In this document: positions 35,685-48,487 of the stretch, one piece after another
Layout: every line of letters begins with the position of its first letter
Position numbering within the stretch: position 1 is the first letter of the stretch
Assembly (NCBI GenBank): GCA_941918925.1
Contig: OW799237.1
Coordinates: 3,949,201 to 4,013,200 of the forward strand
Direction: 5' to 3'
Source: Phyto melanocephala
Lineage: Eukaryota > Arthropoda > Insecta > Diptera > Rhinophoridae
DNA: 64,000 nucleotides
The notes under the pieces: model-generated
What the model saw: the letters and a program-made list of their open reading frames with translations, nothing else
Told to the model about the DNA's origin: nothing
Database searches by the model: none
Translations under genes and position numbers: made by a program

Positions 35685-35790
35685 GGCAAAAATATATTTG
35701 TTTGAAATTATTCCTTCAATTACATTCCCTTTTTAAAGCAAGAGAAAATTTTAAAAATCAACTCAAACCTGAATATATTTTAAATATTAA
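35685..35790 (+). repeat. Dispersed repeat 'GGCTAGTGTCGGC', copy 2
   Basis: 'GGCTAGTGTCGGCAAAAATA', 'AATTATTCCTTCAATTACA' and 'CAACTCAAACCTGAATAT' follow the order of the copy at 19.93 kb. Confidence 0.55.
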
Positions 35791-36119
35791 CTTAAAACAA
35801 AATGTTCGACAATAAAATTTAAAATTCGATTTTTTTAATTATATCATATAAATTTAATTTTTTATTTTTTATTACTAATTTCTTCTTTTTTTTTTTGAGC
35901 TTGAGATCACTTTTTGTTCTTAATTTTTATTAGCACCTAATATGGTGCAAAAAATAAAATAAAAATAAATTATGAAAATTTAGATAAATGATTTTCCTTA
36001 TAGATCTGTACAGTTTACAATTTATAAAAAAAATTTTATTTTTATTTATTTTTAAATTTACAAAAACTTTAATTTTTATTATATCGAACTTTTTCTGTTT
36101 AAACTAATATTCAAATTTT

Positions 36120-36262
36120 AATCAGGCTCGAGTTCATATTAACATTCTTATTGTTACAAAGAATTTTAATCGGCTAGGTGTCGGTAAAAATATAATTTTT
36201 CAGATTATTCTTTCATTTATCGCAAATAAAAAAATTCTTTGTAACAATAAGAATGTTAATAC
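36120..36262 (+). repeat. Dispersed repeat, copy 3, with 30-bp perfect hairpin arms
   Basis: The arms 36138-36167 ('ATTAACATTCTTATTGTTAC' onward) and 36231-36260 are near-perfect complements. Between them lies the family core 'CGGCTAGGTGTCGGTAAAAA'. The right arm corresponds to the 'AATTCTTTGTAAAACAAGAA' tail of copy 1. The left arm is thus an inverted duplicate of the tail, and is preceded by the complement of its 'GAACTCAAGCCTG' end. Confidence 0.65.
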
Positions 36263-38260
36263 AAAAACTTTTTTTAAATTTTTTTCTCTTAAAAAATTTT
36301 TTTTTTCTAATAAAAAGACTTTATAAAATATTAAAAACTCAGCAATAAAATCTTTGAATTTTTGTCCAATATAAATTTTTCAAAAATATTCAATAGTTGA
36401 TTAATAATATTTTTTTTTTATTTTATTAATCAAGAACTGTGCACCAATTTAAAATATATTAAAAATGTTGTTGATTTATTACTCTATTTTATTTATTTAT
36501 TTATTTTTTTTGTTGATAATTTTGTATGCATTTGATGTAAAAATTTATTTAATTTTTCCCATTTGTGTATTTTTTTAAAGAGTGAAAATCTGTATCTGTT
36601 CTTATGCATTTTATAAAAAAATTAATCATTTTACTTATTATTTTCATTTGGATATTTTTGATAAAAAAAAAAAAATTATAAAAATTCCATAATGAATTTT
36701 CTAGTGCATTTTATAAAAAAAATATATTTAAAACTATATTAATTATTGTTTTATATATTAATATATTTTATAGAAAAAACTAAACTGTGGCTAATCACTG
36801 TGCAAAGACCAGTTTTTTATTTTTATTTTAAATTCTCATTATGTTAGTGACAACTTAGAAAAAAAAAACTTGTAAAGCTTTCAACTTTTTCAAAAATTTT
36901 CGGGTAAGGGTTTACTGATGATCGAGCATAAGCATCAGTCAAATGCATATAAACCAACCAACAACCAAATAAATAATATTGAAAACTTATGGGAGCATAT
37001 CCCGAATAATTAAGTAAATTTCTTAATAAGAAATTTTAATAAAATATTTAATATTTGTTTTTATTTTTCGATTTGTCTGATTTTTTTGTCTTGCCTTGAG
37101 ATCTAAAGTCAATTAATATTTTAAAAGTCGCAAAATTGTTCGGTGGAAATGTTTTCGTCCTCCTGCATTGATTGAAACTGGCACGTAAAATTTCCTTATA
37201 TTTTTTAATTTTAAACAAAAGATAATAATTTTTATAAAATCTCATTTCATTTAATTTTATATAAATAATTTTTTATAAAAATATACATAAAGTAAGAAGA
37301 TTATTTGTTAGTTTTATATTTTTTAAATATCTGATTAGCAAGAAGACTTTTATCTCATGCTTCAAAAAAATTAACATATTTGTTTAAGTATTAAAAAAAA
37401 TTATGAAAATTTTGCTAAACAATTTTTCTTATAGAAGTGTACAATTTACAAATTTTAATTTACAAAAAAATTTAGTTTTCATTTATTTTTAATTAAATAA
37501 AAACTATATAAACAATTATTTTTTTGGAATACAAAAAAAATTAAATTTCTGATTCAATAAAGAAATTTAGAGAACCAAATATGGTATTTGTTTGAATGAG
37601 GACCTATCACTAAATTTGTAAATTCCAAAAAAAAAAAAAAAAACTAATGTTCTTTTCCAATACAGTTTTATGTTTGAATCTGTAAATTTTTTTATTAAAA
37701 TATTTCCGACTTTTAGACAAATTATTAACAGAAACAAATAAAAAGTTTATTGAAACAATTTTCGATTTTCAAACAAATTGTTAACAGAAAGAAACAAAAG
37801 TTTATTGAAAAAATTCACAAACATTTTTTAATTCAAGAATATTTAAAAAAAATATTTCTTTAATTCAGACAAAAATTTCAGAGAATCAATCAATGACAAG
37901 CTAGCTAAAGTCTCAAAGAAATATTTAATCAAAGAGAATTATTTAATTAATAAAAATAGATTACGACACACCAGACAAGAAAAAAGCTTCTTCAAAGTGT
38001 TGTATCAATCTAAAATATTTAAGTCTACAGTATCTTTAACCAAATAAGAATTATAAAATTAATTATAGAAATAACAAACAATGAAAACGCATACTAACTG
38101 CAAATAAAAAAAACTTTATTTGTTGTTTTAGCATATGTGTTCAACTAAGGAAATAATCAAACAAAAAATTATTTGAAACAATTAAAATATTAATAGAAGT
38201 TGAAATTAAATCTAGGCAAACGTTTGTTTAAAAATATTTTATCTATAATTTTTTCTGTGT
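36263..38260. other. Unannotated AT-rich spacer
   Basis: Poly-A and poly-T tracts dominate. 'ACAAATTNTTAACAGAAA' occurs twice near 37720 and 37780 in a small local duplication. No gene. Confidence 0.5.
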
Positions 38261-38355
38261 ATTGAGCTTGAGATCACTCTTTTTTTATAAAAAGTAATTT
38301 TAATTTTATTTTCCAATATTTCGCTACCACATTAGCTTCTTCAGGGAAAGTTTTT
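38260..38355. repeat. Dispersed motif block: GAGCTTGAGATCAC and CCAATATTTCGCTACC
   Basis: 'TTGAGCTTGAGATCACT' recurs at 35897 and, as complement, at 33006 and 61315. 'CCAATATTTCGCTACCACAT' followed by 'CTTCTTCAGG' resembles 62838-62873. Its complement, CCTGAAGAAG...GCGAAATATTGG, recalls the end of Penelope-like retroelements. Assignment is uncertain. Confidence 0.4.
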
Positions 38356-40020
38356 TTTTTTTAAATAAAAACTTTTTTTTTAATTTTTTTTTAAATTTTT
38401 TTCTTATAAAAAGATTTTATGAAACAATAATTAATTTTTAAAATAAAATCTGGATAAATAATATTTTTTATTATTTTATTAAATAAAAATTTTATTCAAA
38501 TTTTTTTAAACAGGCTTGAGTTCAATTTTTAATTATTCTAATTTTTAAAAAGAGTTTTTTTAAATATTAAAAGTTCGAAAATAAATAAAAATTAAAAATT
38601 TTTTTAGTTAAAAGAAATATTTTGAGAAAATTTTTTTCAACATAATAATAATAAAATATTTTATTTAATATTCTATATTAAAAGGAATACATTTAATGGA
38701 ATTCTTCATGAAAATAAAATTTTAACAAGTCAAACACCCTTGTTGGCACCGCAAATATATAGAAAGCGGAAAAGGTAAACTAATTGAAACAGAAAAGTAA
38801 AGCTACAACAAAACAAAATTACATCGGTTAATAATGTTGTGCGGTTAATTATCTGAATTCTTTTGCTGTTAGTTTTTTTCTTTCTTTTAAACTCCGTTTA
38901 ACTAAGTTACTAGGAAACAACCAACAACTTAAAACAGCATCAGCATAATATGGCCTAATAGAAGAAAACTACTTTTCATTTTATTTAGTTTTTTTTTGCT
39001 GCTTTACACTTAAAGCTTACGTTTTACATCATTTCTTTACATCATATTTTCTTCTTTGCTTACACACGTTTTCCAGCAAATACATTTCTGTGTAAATAAT
39101 CTTTGCTGCTTTGAGCCATTTGTAGTGTTTTTGTTTTGTTTGTTTGTTTTAATGTTAAATTATGTTTTTTGTTTTTGTTCATCAAATGAAATTACCACAA
39201 TTTACTTTTACTACACTCAGGAAAACTTAGAAGTTGGGTAAGAGCTGTAGAAAAAAAAGAAGTGAAAACAAAACTATTTTGCCAACATCTGTTAAAGTAA
39301 AATGACTACAAATATGTTGGTTGTTTTTGTTAAAGCTCAAGAAGAAGAAAAAAGTTGAAACTGATAATCTGAGATAAACTTGAAAACTTGTAAAGTTTAA
39401 AGAATTCTCTAAATGAAATGAAAACAAACATGTCAAAATGGTTTATGATTTCTTGCTAAAGATTTATTACATCCAAACACAACAGAAATTATAATTTATG
39501 TGCCACTATTTCCAGGACCTTTGGGGGACCTAAAGTTTTTCTTTTGTTAAAGTGAGGATTACTTGAAAATTCTGGTAAAATTAGAAAAAGTAAAGCATTA
39601 TGTGTTAGCGTTTAGTTCTATTGAGACTTCAAGTTTTCCATTATGACAGCATTCTAATCTTCTTTCGGTGATAAGGATATTTTTAACATCTGCCAGGAGA
39701 CCATTTCTTACTTTAGATGCAAATAAAATGTTAAGAAATTTTTAAACTCAAAACGAACGTTTGTATATTTGCGGGTTTTAGTAGAGCTTTGATGGGATTA
39801 CTTACAATGCCTGTCAGGATAAGGTCGGATGTGTAACAGTTACTCTAGTTATAATAATAAAATTTCTCTACAATATTTTACGGGAGTGACAAAAAGATAA
39901 TAAGGCTTCAAACTAAGAACATTGAAGTTAGGAAGCTCTTGTACTCGATAAATTAGACAAAGAAAAGGTACGTAATTATGGTCCAGATATTGTATTGGAT
40001 GACTCTCAAATCTTATCAAG
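38356..40020. other. Unannotated AT-rich spacer
   Basis: Small frames at 39056-39436 and 39849-40034 have no domain signal. Nothing else was recognised. Confidence 0.5.
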
Positions 40021-41086
40021 ATCTTGAAGGGCAACTTTTTTAATGCTAAGGGGTGTCTTGAAATGCTTTTTTACAAATCTCAAATCTAGTTTTTTTTTAA
40101 CAAAAAATACATTTTATTGGCGTTATGGAGAAAATTTTCTAAACTTTGTTATGCAAAAAACCAAAGTTTCAAATTTTCTTTTCTTTTGCAAAATTTCGCA
40201 CTTTTTTCTTAACGATTTGCATTAAACGTTGCACACGTTTTACCGAAGTGTTTGATAGCTTTTTTCCAAATAAATCCAAATTTTTTTACATTTGCAGAAG
40301 CTTTCAACTTTGTTCTTAGGTAGTGCTTAATTATAGCCCAATAGCGTTCAATAGGCCTTAGCTCTGGACAATTAGGTGGATTCATGTTTTTCGGTACAAA
40401 ATTTAGTTTGTTGGCCTCATACCACTCAAGGACGTCTTTGCTGTAGTGGCGGCTTGCCAAGTCGGGCCAAAACAGTGGAGGTATATTGTGGCTTCTGTAT
40501 AATGGCAATACAGCCTTTTTCAGGCACTCATTAATATAAAATTGGCTGTTCATTGTACGATTCACAATGATTGCCTTTGAAGTTTTCGCACATGTACATA
40601 TTGCTTGCCATATCATATATTTTTTGGCGAATTTTGAAATCTTTTTATACTTAAATTTATCGGAAACATAAGCTCTTTTATTAGAAACATATAAACCCTG
40701 ACCAGGAAGCTCTGAATAGTTAGCCTTACAATAGGTTTTATCGTCCATTAAAATATATCCATTAAAATTATTTAATTTGTGACGTAGCAACTGTCTTGCT
40801 CTTATTCTTTCCGTTTTTGTTCTTTTTCGTTTCGGTTTGGAGCTTTCTTGACTTTGAGTGTTCTTAAATTTTGTTTTTTCTTTATTTGTTCTACAAGCGA
40901 CTTCGAAATATTTAGTTTTCGTGCGATATCGCGAATGGAAATGTTTGGATTTTGCTTCCAAAGTGCCTTCACCTTTTTAATGATTTGAGGATTCCTAAAA
41001 CCACGAGGCCCTCCACCTTTCCACCTGTTAAAAATGTAAATAAGCATTTCGAGACACCCCTTAGCATCATTAAACCTTTCGAAGAT
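40021..41086 (-). mobile_element. DD37E-type Tc1/mariner element with inverted ends
   Basis: The 26-bp arms at 40043-40068 ('ATGCTAAGGGGTGTCTTGAA' onward) and 41042-41067 are complementary with one mismatch. Weaker complementarity continues outwards to 40021 and 41086 ('ATCTT-GAAGG' and its partner). The transposase gene fills the space between. The outer borders and the TA duplication are not clear. The element is short (about 1.07 kb) because the N-terminal part of the transposase is missing. Confidence 0.75.
40169..41047 (-). pseudogene. Tc1/mariner transposase, DD37E type, two frameshifts
   Basis: A helix-turn-helix, 'ISIRDIARKLNISKSLVEQI', is followed by a basic linker. After a one-base frameshift near 40805-40850 the catalytic core follows: 'YILMDDKTYCKANY' (first D), 'MIWQAICTC', 'PLFWPDLASRHYSKDVLEWY' (second D) and 'PNCPELRPIERYWAIIKHYL' (final E). 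Exactly 37 residues lie between the second D and the E, the spacing of the ITmD37E group known from mosquitoes. A second frameshift near 40240 separates the true C-terminus ('VQRLMQIVKKKVRNFAKEKK', stop at 40171-40169). All three catalytic residues survive. The usual first helix-turn-helix is missing: the only ATG near the start (41047) lies within the inverted end. It is the best-preserved transposase in the window. Confidence 0.88.
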
Positions 41087-44000
41087 TGGTGAATAAATTT
41101 TAATATAAGGTTGGTTAGAGTTAGTAAGACTCATGTACGTAAATGTTCTGATAGGTATATTGAAAACATTGATGTTGTAAACGAGAGCTGCAGAAAATCT
41201 GAACACATTAACTCGTAATCTTTTTTAACGACAACATAGCATTACTCAGCGAATGTTAACAAAAGACCTCCACCTTTATACGTAAAGGTGGGAGTAACAC
41301 CTTAGCATTTCCAACAAAAATATTTGTCATTACAATTTTACTATAAGTCTACAAACCTACAACAGAGCGCTTAAACTGCACTTACTTAAGGGAGAATTTC
41401 ATAATTATTCAGAACAGGTGCTAAAAAGTCGTACAAAACCATATGAAAAATTCTTTATATAAGTCACCATACAAGTGACAGCTGTAGATAAACTATTTGT
41501 TAATAAAAAGATGAGAGTTAGTTTTGGTTTTTTAGCGAGCAATTAAATATCGTTTTCAAATAATTCGTAGCATACTTCCAGGGTTACTGATTGAGCAGTC
41601 TTTTCTTTAAAGAGTTATTTAATGTCGGATTGTGATACAATATGTCCAGTAGATTTTATTTTAGGTTGCCGTGGCTTCAAATATGTTGACACTGTTTACT
41701 CAAACCGCAATAATCACGAATTTTTAGCACTTTAAAATGCACATAATAATCGTCCAGTTTTTATGCAATGAAAATAAATTTTATTAGTTCGCAAACATTA
41801 CACCAGAATGAATGTATTTATGATAAATTGCCAAATTAAACTCAAAAAAAACACGCATTTTGTCTACACATAGTGGTAATTCTACAACACTTAAAACATT
41901 AGAAATACAACATGGTTTTATTATTGTTACTTGAGCTGGCTAACGTGGCAAAACTATAAAGTTTTTGTTTAAGTATTTTTTAAATATACCATTTTTGGCT
42001 AAATGAAAACATAAACAACTTTTGACAATTCAGACAACATTTAAAACAAAGAAAAAAAATACCGCCTGTAAACTTTATCCACTGCTTAGAAGAACAACAG
42101 GTCAAGTTTTAAAATTTATTTTTTTTTTGAGGAGACTATAGTGAAATCGTCACAATAACAACAAAGTTTTTAATCACTCTGAATGATTAAAAACCAAAAT
42201 TTGAAACACCAAAATTTTACTTCAAACATTGTGCTACATATCAAATATCCATCGCCCTTTCATCAACTTCTACAAGTGAAAACACATCATTGTTAATCTA
42301 TGATACACTCATCATACTTAACAATTCCACTCCCCCTCATTAGAAAACTATTTAAATGTGTGTTTACTTCATACACTTTTAATTTAATGATCAAACAACA
42401 TTTTTCAGGAATTTAAATGCCAGCATCTGTAATTTGCCAACATGTGTGTGCAAGATTTTACAACAACAGCGCTATAACTAGTAGTGGTAGTACGAATTCA
42501 AATTTGTTGCAATCAAATTTCATAGAAAATTCTCTAAGACTCATATAATACAACCAATAACAACGACAACAAAATAGAAACCAAAACTACTTATAATGAA
42601 AAATAAGAGGAAAAATGAAACCATGACAGGCAACAACACAACAACAAAGCAAAAAAGAACCTCAACAAACTTCTATTTACATGCAGGAAACTTAACTAAA
42701 CATCATATTAAAGTATTCCATGGCACATGTACAATACTTATTAGAATGTTTGTATGTGTGTGCATATGCAAAAGCTTATGTGCATGTGCTTGTGCGTGTT
42801 TGTGAGAAACCATGAAATGAATGCACTTAGAAAATACTACCACATATTTAGAATGTACATGCATTTATTAATATGATGAATAATACATCGACATTTAGCA
42901 ACATACATCTATGCTCATCTGTGTGTGTGTGTGTGCGTGTGTAAGCCGATGCAAAACAATTTTTAAATTCTTAATTCTAAAGAATGATAAAACTTCGAGA
43001 TATTAAGGGAATCAGAAATTGAATTGGAGACATGTTAAGGATATGGTTTTAAAGTTTCTTATTTGTAGAAAAAAAAATTTTTTTTGTAAGACTAAACCTT
43101 TTATTACTGTTAAGGGTATTCTCAAACTATAAAAGTTCATTGTGATGTCAATACTAAAAATAAAATAAGTTAAATCGTGAACAAACAATATGGAAATAAA
43201 TGTGAAAATAAATTTGTCATTCGTATGAATGACTGTTTTAAAGCCTTAAAAAGTCTACTGTTTTTAATGTGACTGTGGAAATCATTCTGACGGCCAAACA
43301 ATTAAACTGAAACAACTAAAATTTAAATTAAAATTTAATTACATTTGCACGCTGTATGACATTGAAAATTAGCTAAATCAGACTGCTAAAAACCAAGTAA
43401 TATATTCATTATCTGTCAAGCCTTAATATATTAGGCCCTCCGCAACATTATGTAGTGCGTAGTTTTTTAACAAACAAATTTGATTATTATTGCAGTTGTA
43501 GCATTAGACATTGATCAGCTCAGCTTAAAATATAATTTAAAAAGTTTTGTAGGCATTGCGGTGATTCCTGTGAGTGGGCCTTGTATAAATGATTGAATCA
43601 ATAACGAAACGATCTTTACTGAATTCGATATGAAGGTATATTTTGTTTGTAGAGAAGTACATATTCATTTTAATATTCCTAACAGTTCTATAAGTTGTTA
43701 GGTGATTTGTTTTTATAGCAGATTAATATCAGTAGGTCCACTTTGATAGTTGAGTTTGCTGGCATATAAAGTAAAAGATAGAGTATGTAGCACATGACTT
43801 TATGTACTGGATACTATTTCGTTTCTCGTTTATTTTTTTAAATTCTTGCTCTTTTCAAACGCATTCCAGTTCTTATTCCAGCGAATATGAAAGCAAAGGA
43901 AAAATCTACCAGCCTTCTAATCTCTGAAGTTTAAAAGCTTAAGCCAAATTTAAAAGACAATTTATTTGCCATTTAATCTCTTAATTGTTAAAGGGACCGA

Positions 44001-44148
44001 CTAATGAATCAACTATTTTAAATTTCGGTAAAAATCTTTATAAAGGGTGGTTAAATTTTAAGGGCCGATTTTGATTTTGAATTAAACACAAATTATTTAG
44101 GAAATTATTGTCATTTCTTTTCATTTTGGTAATATTGTTATGGTTCAA
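41087..44148. other. Unannotated spacer
   Basis: A small hairpin ('CTCCACCTTTA' pairing with 'TAAAGGTGGGAG') lies at 41268-41294. (GT)n is at 42921-42940. The remainder is AT-rich without coding signal. Confidence 0.5.
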
Positions 44149-44455
44149 TTATATATAGAACAAAATATCAGCCGAATGGCCGCCGCGACCTCGGCGGCAC
44201 ACCTCCGTCCGATGGTCCAAATTTTCGCTGACGCTGAGGTTCTATGCCGTTATTGTGCCGAATTATCTCATCCATTAGCTCTTGAATTGTTGCTGGCTTA
44301 TCGATGTACACCTTTTCTTTCAAATAACCACAAAGAAAGAAGTCCAACGGTGTCTATTCACATGATCTTGGCGGCCAATTGACATCGCCACCACGTGAGA
44401 TAACACGGCCATTGAATTTATCGCGCAAAAACGCCATTGTTTCATTAGCTGTGTT
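44149..44455 (-). pseudogene. mariner-type transposase C-terminal relic
   Basis: On the minus strand: 'TANETMAFLRDKFNGRVISR', 'NWPPRSCE*TPLDFFLCGYL', 'KEKVYIDKPATIQELMDEII' and 'NNGIEPQ'. After a frameshift it continues 'ENLDHRTEVCRRGRGGHSAD' and 'ILFYI', with stop at 44151-44149. W-P-P-R-S-C-D-L-x-P-L-D-F-F-L-W-G carries the last catalytic acid of this mariner branch. One TAG inside that motif and one frameshift kill it. The local GC content (GCCGCCGCGACCTCGGCGGC) is far above the flanks. It is related to, but a different subfamily from, the relic at 1.2-1.9 kb. Confidence 0.88.
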
Positions 44456-44944
44456 TTATTATTATTTATATTATTATTTATTTATATGGAATATGTTTAT
44501 AATAAATGTAATTTTAATTCGTATTTTTAGAAGTTTATTTTATTTAAGTGATACACAGTCTTTATTGCTATAAAAAGTGATGAAAAATTGGACTTCTACC
44601 AATTCACTTGAGTTGGTCATATATCGGATATTGTATCTAAAAGCACTTACTAATTGATGTAGGGTATTTATGCTTATCTTAAGCATGTAACCTTAGCATG
44701 TGAAAACCTTAGTTTACTTCGTGTCATTTCACTTTCCCAATATATCGCTGACATACACACACACGCACATACATTTTCAACAGCAAACTTTAAATGTTGG
44801 CATTGCCATATACTCGTACACATATATCGTTACTTGCACTCGTATAGGAGTTGAAAAAAATTAAATTTTTGATGCAGGGCAATAGAGGATTTTTATTTCA
44901 GCATTTACATAAAGAAAATTGTTTTCTAGTTTTTATTGTAAAGT
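44456..44944. other. Unannotated spacer
   Basis: (CA)n at about 44755-44770; no gene seen. Confidence 0.45.
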
Positions 44945-45725
44945 ATGTATGTAGGAGGAGGAGTACCGAAGCAGACCACTACTATCTGGGGTTCTTTTTC
45001 GAACCCCATCTCTACTCAGTAAATTCAAGACTACCAATCGGTATCCTATCCTTTAGTTAAATAACGATTCCACACTACTGGCTGGTGATTGTCGACATTT
45101 CTTAAAGCACAGTTTTTTATAATTTTCAAGATATTGTTTAGACTGAGGTTCTCTATACCATCCACACTTTATATTCGTATGGTGCATGTACTGCTGTCTC
45201 AGTATCTTTTGTCTGCATTCCACGAAAAGCGTCTTCCTTAATGTGTATTATCCTCAGATAATTATTAAGTTTAAAACCCAGTATCTTTACTGAACTCCTA
45301 GCAATAGGCTTCCTCTATCCATCTTTGCAGGTGTAAGGAGTTTGCATATTGAAAGACATTTGGCCGCACTATTCCATTGTCTAGAGCAAGTATGGGTTCT
45401 GATCAACAGAATGTAACTGCAGATCCCCTCTTCGCGAGTTCATTCTCGGCTGTGCTCGTGTGTCCCCTAATCTACATCAGCTTCACCTCATTTGTAGGAG
45501 CCCACTTATTGAGCTTTAGAACATCCATCTATCTGCCCATGCATTTCAACTTAACTGAGAATATACCAGCACCTGCCTTCCCGTCCGTTAGGGACCAATC
45601 AGTAAATATACTAATGCCATTTTCCATGAACTCTTTGTGCATAGATTCATCCGCTTTAAGAATGCAATGGAGCACCCCGACTATTTTCACTCGACTCATG
45701 TACTCAATCATCATCTGAGTCTACC
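44945..45725 (-). pseudogene. LINE RNase H to 3' UTR relic (family B, copy 1)
   Basis: On the minus strand 'EFMENGISIFTDWSLTDGKA' plus 'GAGIFS' (45640-45560) is the RNase H opening, with catalytic D in F-T-D-x-S. 'GHTSTAENELAKRGSAV' (45465-45415) matches its G-H-S-x-x-x-x-N-E-x-A-D-E-L-A end. The domain between them is shortened by a deletion. Downstream, to 44945, follow the decayed C-terminus and a 3' region whose end ('GGGGTTCTTTTTCGAACCCC' complement side) matches 47303-47350. RT and endonuclease are missing. Confidence 0.7.
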
Positions 45726-47302
45726 TAATCTCTTAATTTATGACCTAATCTCTTCTTATGCACCGCAATGACATGTAAAAGTGGATTGAATTTACAGACT
45801 ATTTTTAATTTAATTTAATTTTTTATTAAGATTTAGGCATCTTTTGTTTCTCTATTGTTAAATTTATTAAATTGGATTTAGCTCCTTAGCGAATGAAGGT
45901 GACGATATGTTCAAGTTACATGGATAAGTATGTACGCCTATCGCTTGTATGTGTGTGTGTGTGCGTGTGGTTAAAAGCAGTATAAATGTTTAGAAGTAAT
46001 TTGTGAATATCTTGTAAACTTTTTTCCGCCATTTTCTTCTCCGAAAAGAATCTCAACTAGAATGTGTACATGTGATTAACGAAATCTTATGTAAACAAAA
46101 GTGAAGACAAGTCATGAGCGCATATTTCTAAATAAATTCAATTAAAGAAATACTTTCAACAGAGGAAAACAAAATGCAAATGTAAATAATAAAAAATATG
46201 TGAATGAAAATGATTGAATCAAAAAGTTTTTAGAACTTAATTTAAGGAACAGAAAAAAGATGAGGCATTTCCATTTAAGTCACTTAAAATGGGAAAATCA
46301 AGAAAGTGTTTTACGATATACAAATGAGTTTTGTTATTTGTAAAAAAATAAGAAAATATTCTATAAATTAAATGTTTTTTGCAGAATTATTATCTTTTTT
46401 TGAGACACAATGTTTCAATTTCACTTTTTTTATTTTTAACACACAAATATTTTCAAAGTTAAACCAAGTTTTGTTTTTTATGGCATTTTGAAACAATCCT
46501 GTTGGATTCCCACTTGCCTGGTTGGTTGCTTAATAAACTGAACTAAACTAAAACTGTAACCAAAAACTAAATTTGTTGTTGTTGTTGTGTTTTTTGTTAC
46601 ATTTTTAGACTGCAAGTGAAACATGAACAAGATTCCTTTTACTAGAAGTAAACATGAGACCAAAACTGTTGCAAGCGAAACCACCATCTTTAACATCTGT
46701 CAGTCAGCCAACCAAAATGTCTGTCATCCAGACAGCCAGCCAGTAAACCATCTAACTGAACATTCATTTTAATCTTTAAGGCTAAAGAAACTTTCCGCCC
46801 ATCCGTGTGGTGTTTGCATCGTTTACTTCCGCCACAGAAAACTGCCGTAACAAATGTGACATCAAGTTTTATGTTTAAAACTATACAACTGCAATATATT
46901 TCTCTCTCCCCCTGGTTTATTTTGTATTTTTTGTTTAGTTTTGCCCCCATCACCCACACCAGTTCACTTTCCTTATGGTACAGCCAAAAAATGAAGGATG
47001 ATTTTAGAAATAATGGCAATGAGGATAAAGTACAAATAATTTTTTTAATGAAAATTAAAAAATTTTAAAATAGTCAGAAGAACATTTTATATTGGAACAC
47101 CCATCAGGAAAACAAATATTTTATATTTTGGTTAAAAAAAATGCTTTAGTTTAGAATCAAAAAGTGTTATAATGTCTTATAGTTTGTTTTTGTATTGTCG
47201 CTTAAAATAAACGCTATTAAAATTGAGCGTCATAATTCCAAACTGTAGGTTTTCATGTTTGTAAAATCAAATAAAAAGCGGTTTTAGGATTTTATATATG
47301 TG
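45726..47302. other. Unannotated spacer
   Basis: (GT)n at 45950-45970 and (TTG)n at 46571-46586. Overlapping open frames on both strands at 46478-47068 have no recognisable domain. Confidence 0.5.
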
Positions 47303-48235
47303 TTGGAGGAATATTGAAGCTGATCAAAACAAGTTCGGGTTTTTTTTCAAATCCCTACCAAGAGGCTCTTTAAACATTATACGAGGCTATCCATCCACCT
47401 TCGGAAGTTTTCACGCTACAATCCATTAACTAGAGCAATGTAGATTGTTGTCCTGCCGCTATATTTCCAGCTTTGCCCACGTGTCCCGTAGCCGGAATCA
47501 GGGAAAATTAATTCGTAGTAGCACACCTCTTGAACTCAAGCACCAAAGAGAAGTTCACATAGATCAGCTGCATGCATGTGGTAACCGACTGGTTAGCAAG
47601 TGTAATCAGAAATCTCCTCCTTTTTTACTCGAATTTCAAACGGGCAATACAACTAGTGGAGCAAACCAATCATCTCTGTCTAATAAGCGGACAAGTGAGT
47701 ATACAGCATCACTCGTTCTTCTGTCCATAAAGAAACCCATTTGAAAATATTCTGATGTCATTAGCGATGCACTTATTTTGCAAGGATCCATATGATCCAT
47801 AGACTGGATATAGTCTATCGACAATTTTGGCATCTTAGTCTTCCATACCTCATCATGTCCGAAGTTTAGGATTCCTCTATGTCCTAAATGTAACCCAAAT
47901 TCATGCTGCATGGGATCGAACGCTTGGTACATAGGGGATTATAAAAACTTCATTCAAAATCTTGACTAATGTAGAGAAATTTACTGTGGAACCACATATC
48001 ATTAGCTTTGTAACGTCTAATTTAAGAGAAGTTGGATATCATCTACCTATAGCGGTGGTGGCCTGACTAACATTGTTCTCGGAAAAAAGTCGACAGATAA
48101 AACTGCCAGATCAAAATTCCCTCTAAGCAGTGACCTTACAGAAATGTCTTGGACTCTCTGAATTACCATATGGATTGGTATCATCCCAAATACGACTGTT
48201 TTTAATTATTAATATCCCCATTATCCTTAAGTAGG
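47303..48235 (-). pseudogene. LINE RT-connection/RNase H relic (family B, copy 2)
   Basis: On the minus strand the order is: 'GHRGILNFGHDEVWKTKMPK' with 'DYIQSMDHMDP' (47920-47760), resembling the G-H-x-x-I-L...D-Y connection between RT and RNase H; then, after disrupted sequence, 'TGHVGKAGNIAAG' (47488-47450), the G-H-x-x-x-x-G-N end of RNase H; then a 3' segment aligning with copy 1 at 44.95-45.4 kb (for example 'TCCATTAACTAGAGCAA' against 'TCCATTGTCTAGAGCAA'). The catalytic RNase H start is not visible. The part above 47940 is probably RT thumb but is too decayed for certainty. Confidence 0.55.
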
Positions 48236-48487
48236 CCTCATCCGTGAAGATGTTTTTTTTTTTTTTTGGAAACGTTGAGCAGAACGGTGCCTGAATAGAA
48301 CAGAAATGTTTTAAGTTTACAAGAGTTTAGGGTTAGACTTTAAATGTGAAGTTGTTTAAATTTTTGAAAATTATATCGACCAAATGGATGACTACCCAAA
48401 TAGTCTTTTTGCAATATGTGTAACCATTCTAGTCAGAACTTCAGGCGAGTATTCTCTTTAGGAGTTTACAGATTCTGTGACTAATTA

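Noticed and set aside
46478..47068. Open frames on both strands, including a 109-codon minus-strand frame
   Set aside because: No recognisable motif, no repeats, no coding-like composition; judged accidental.
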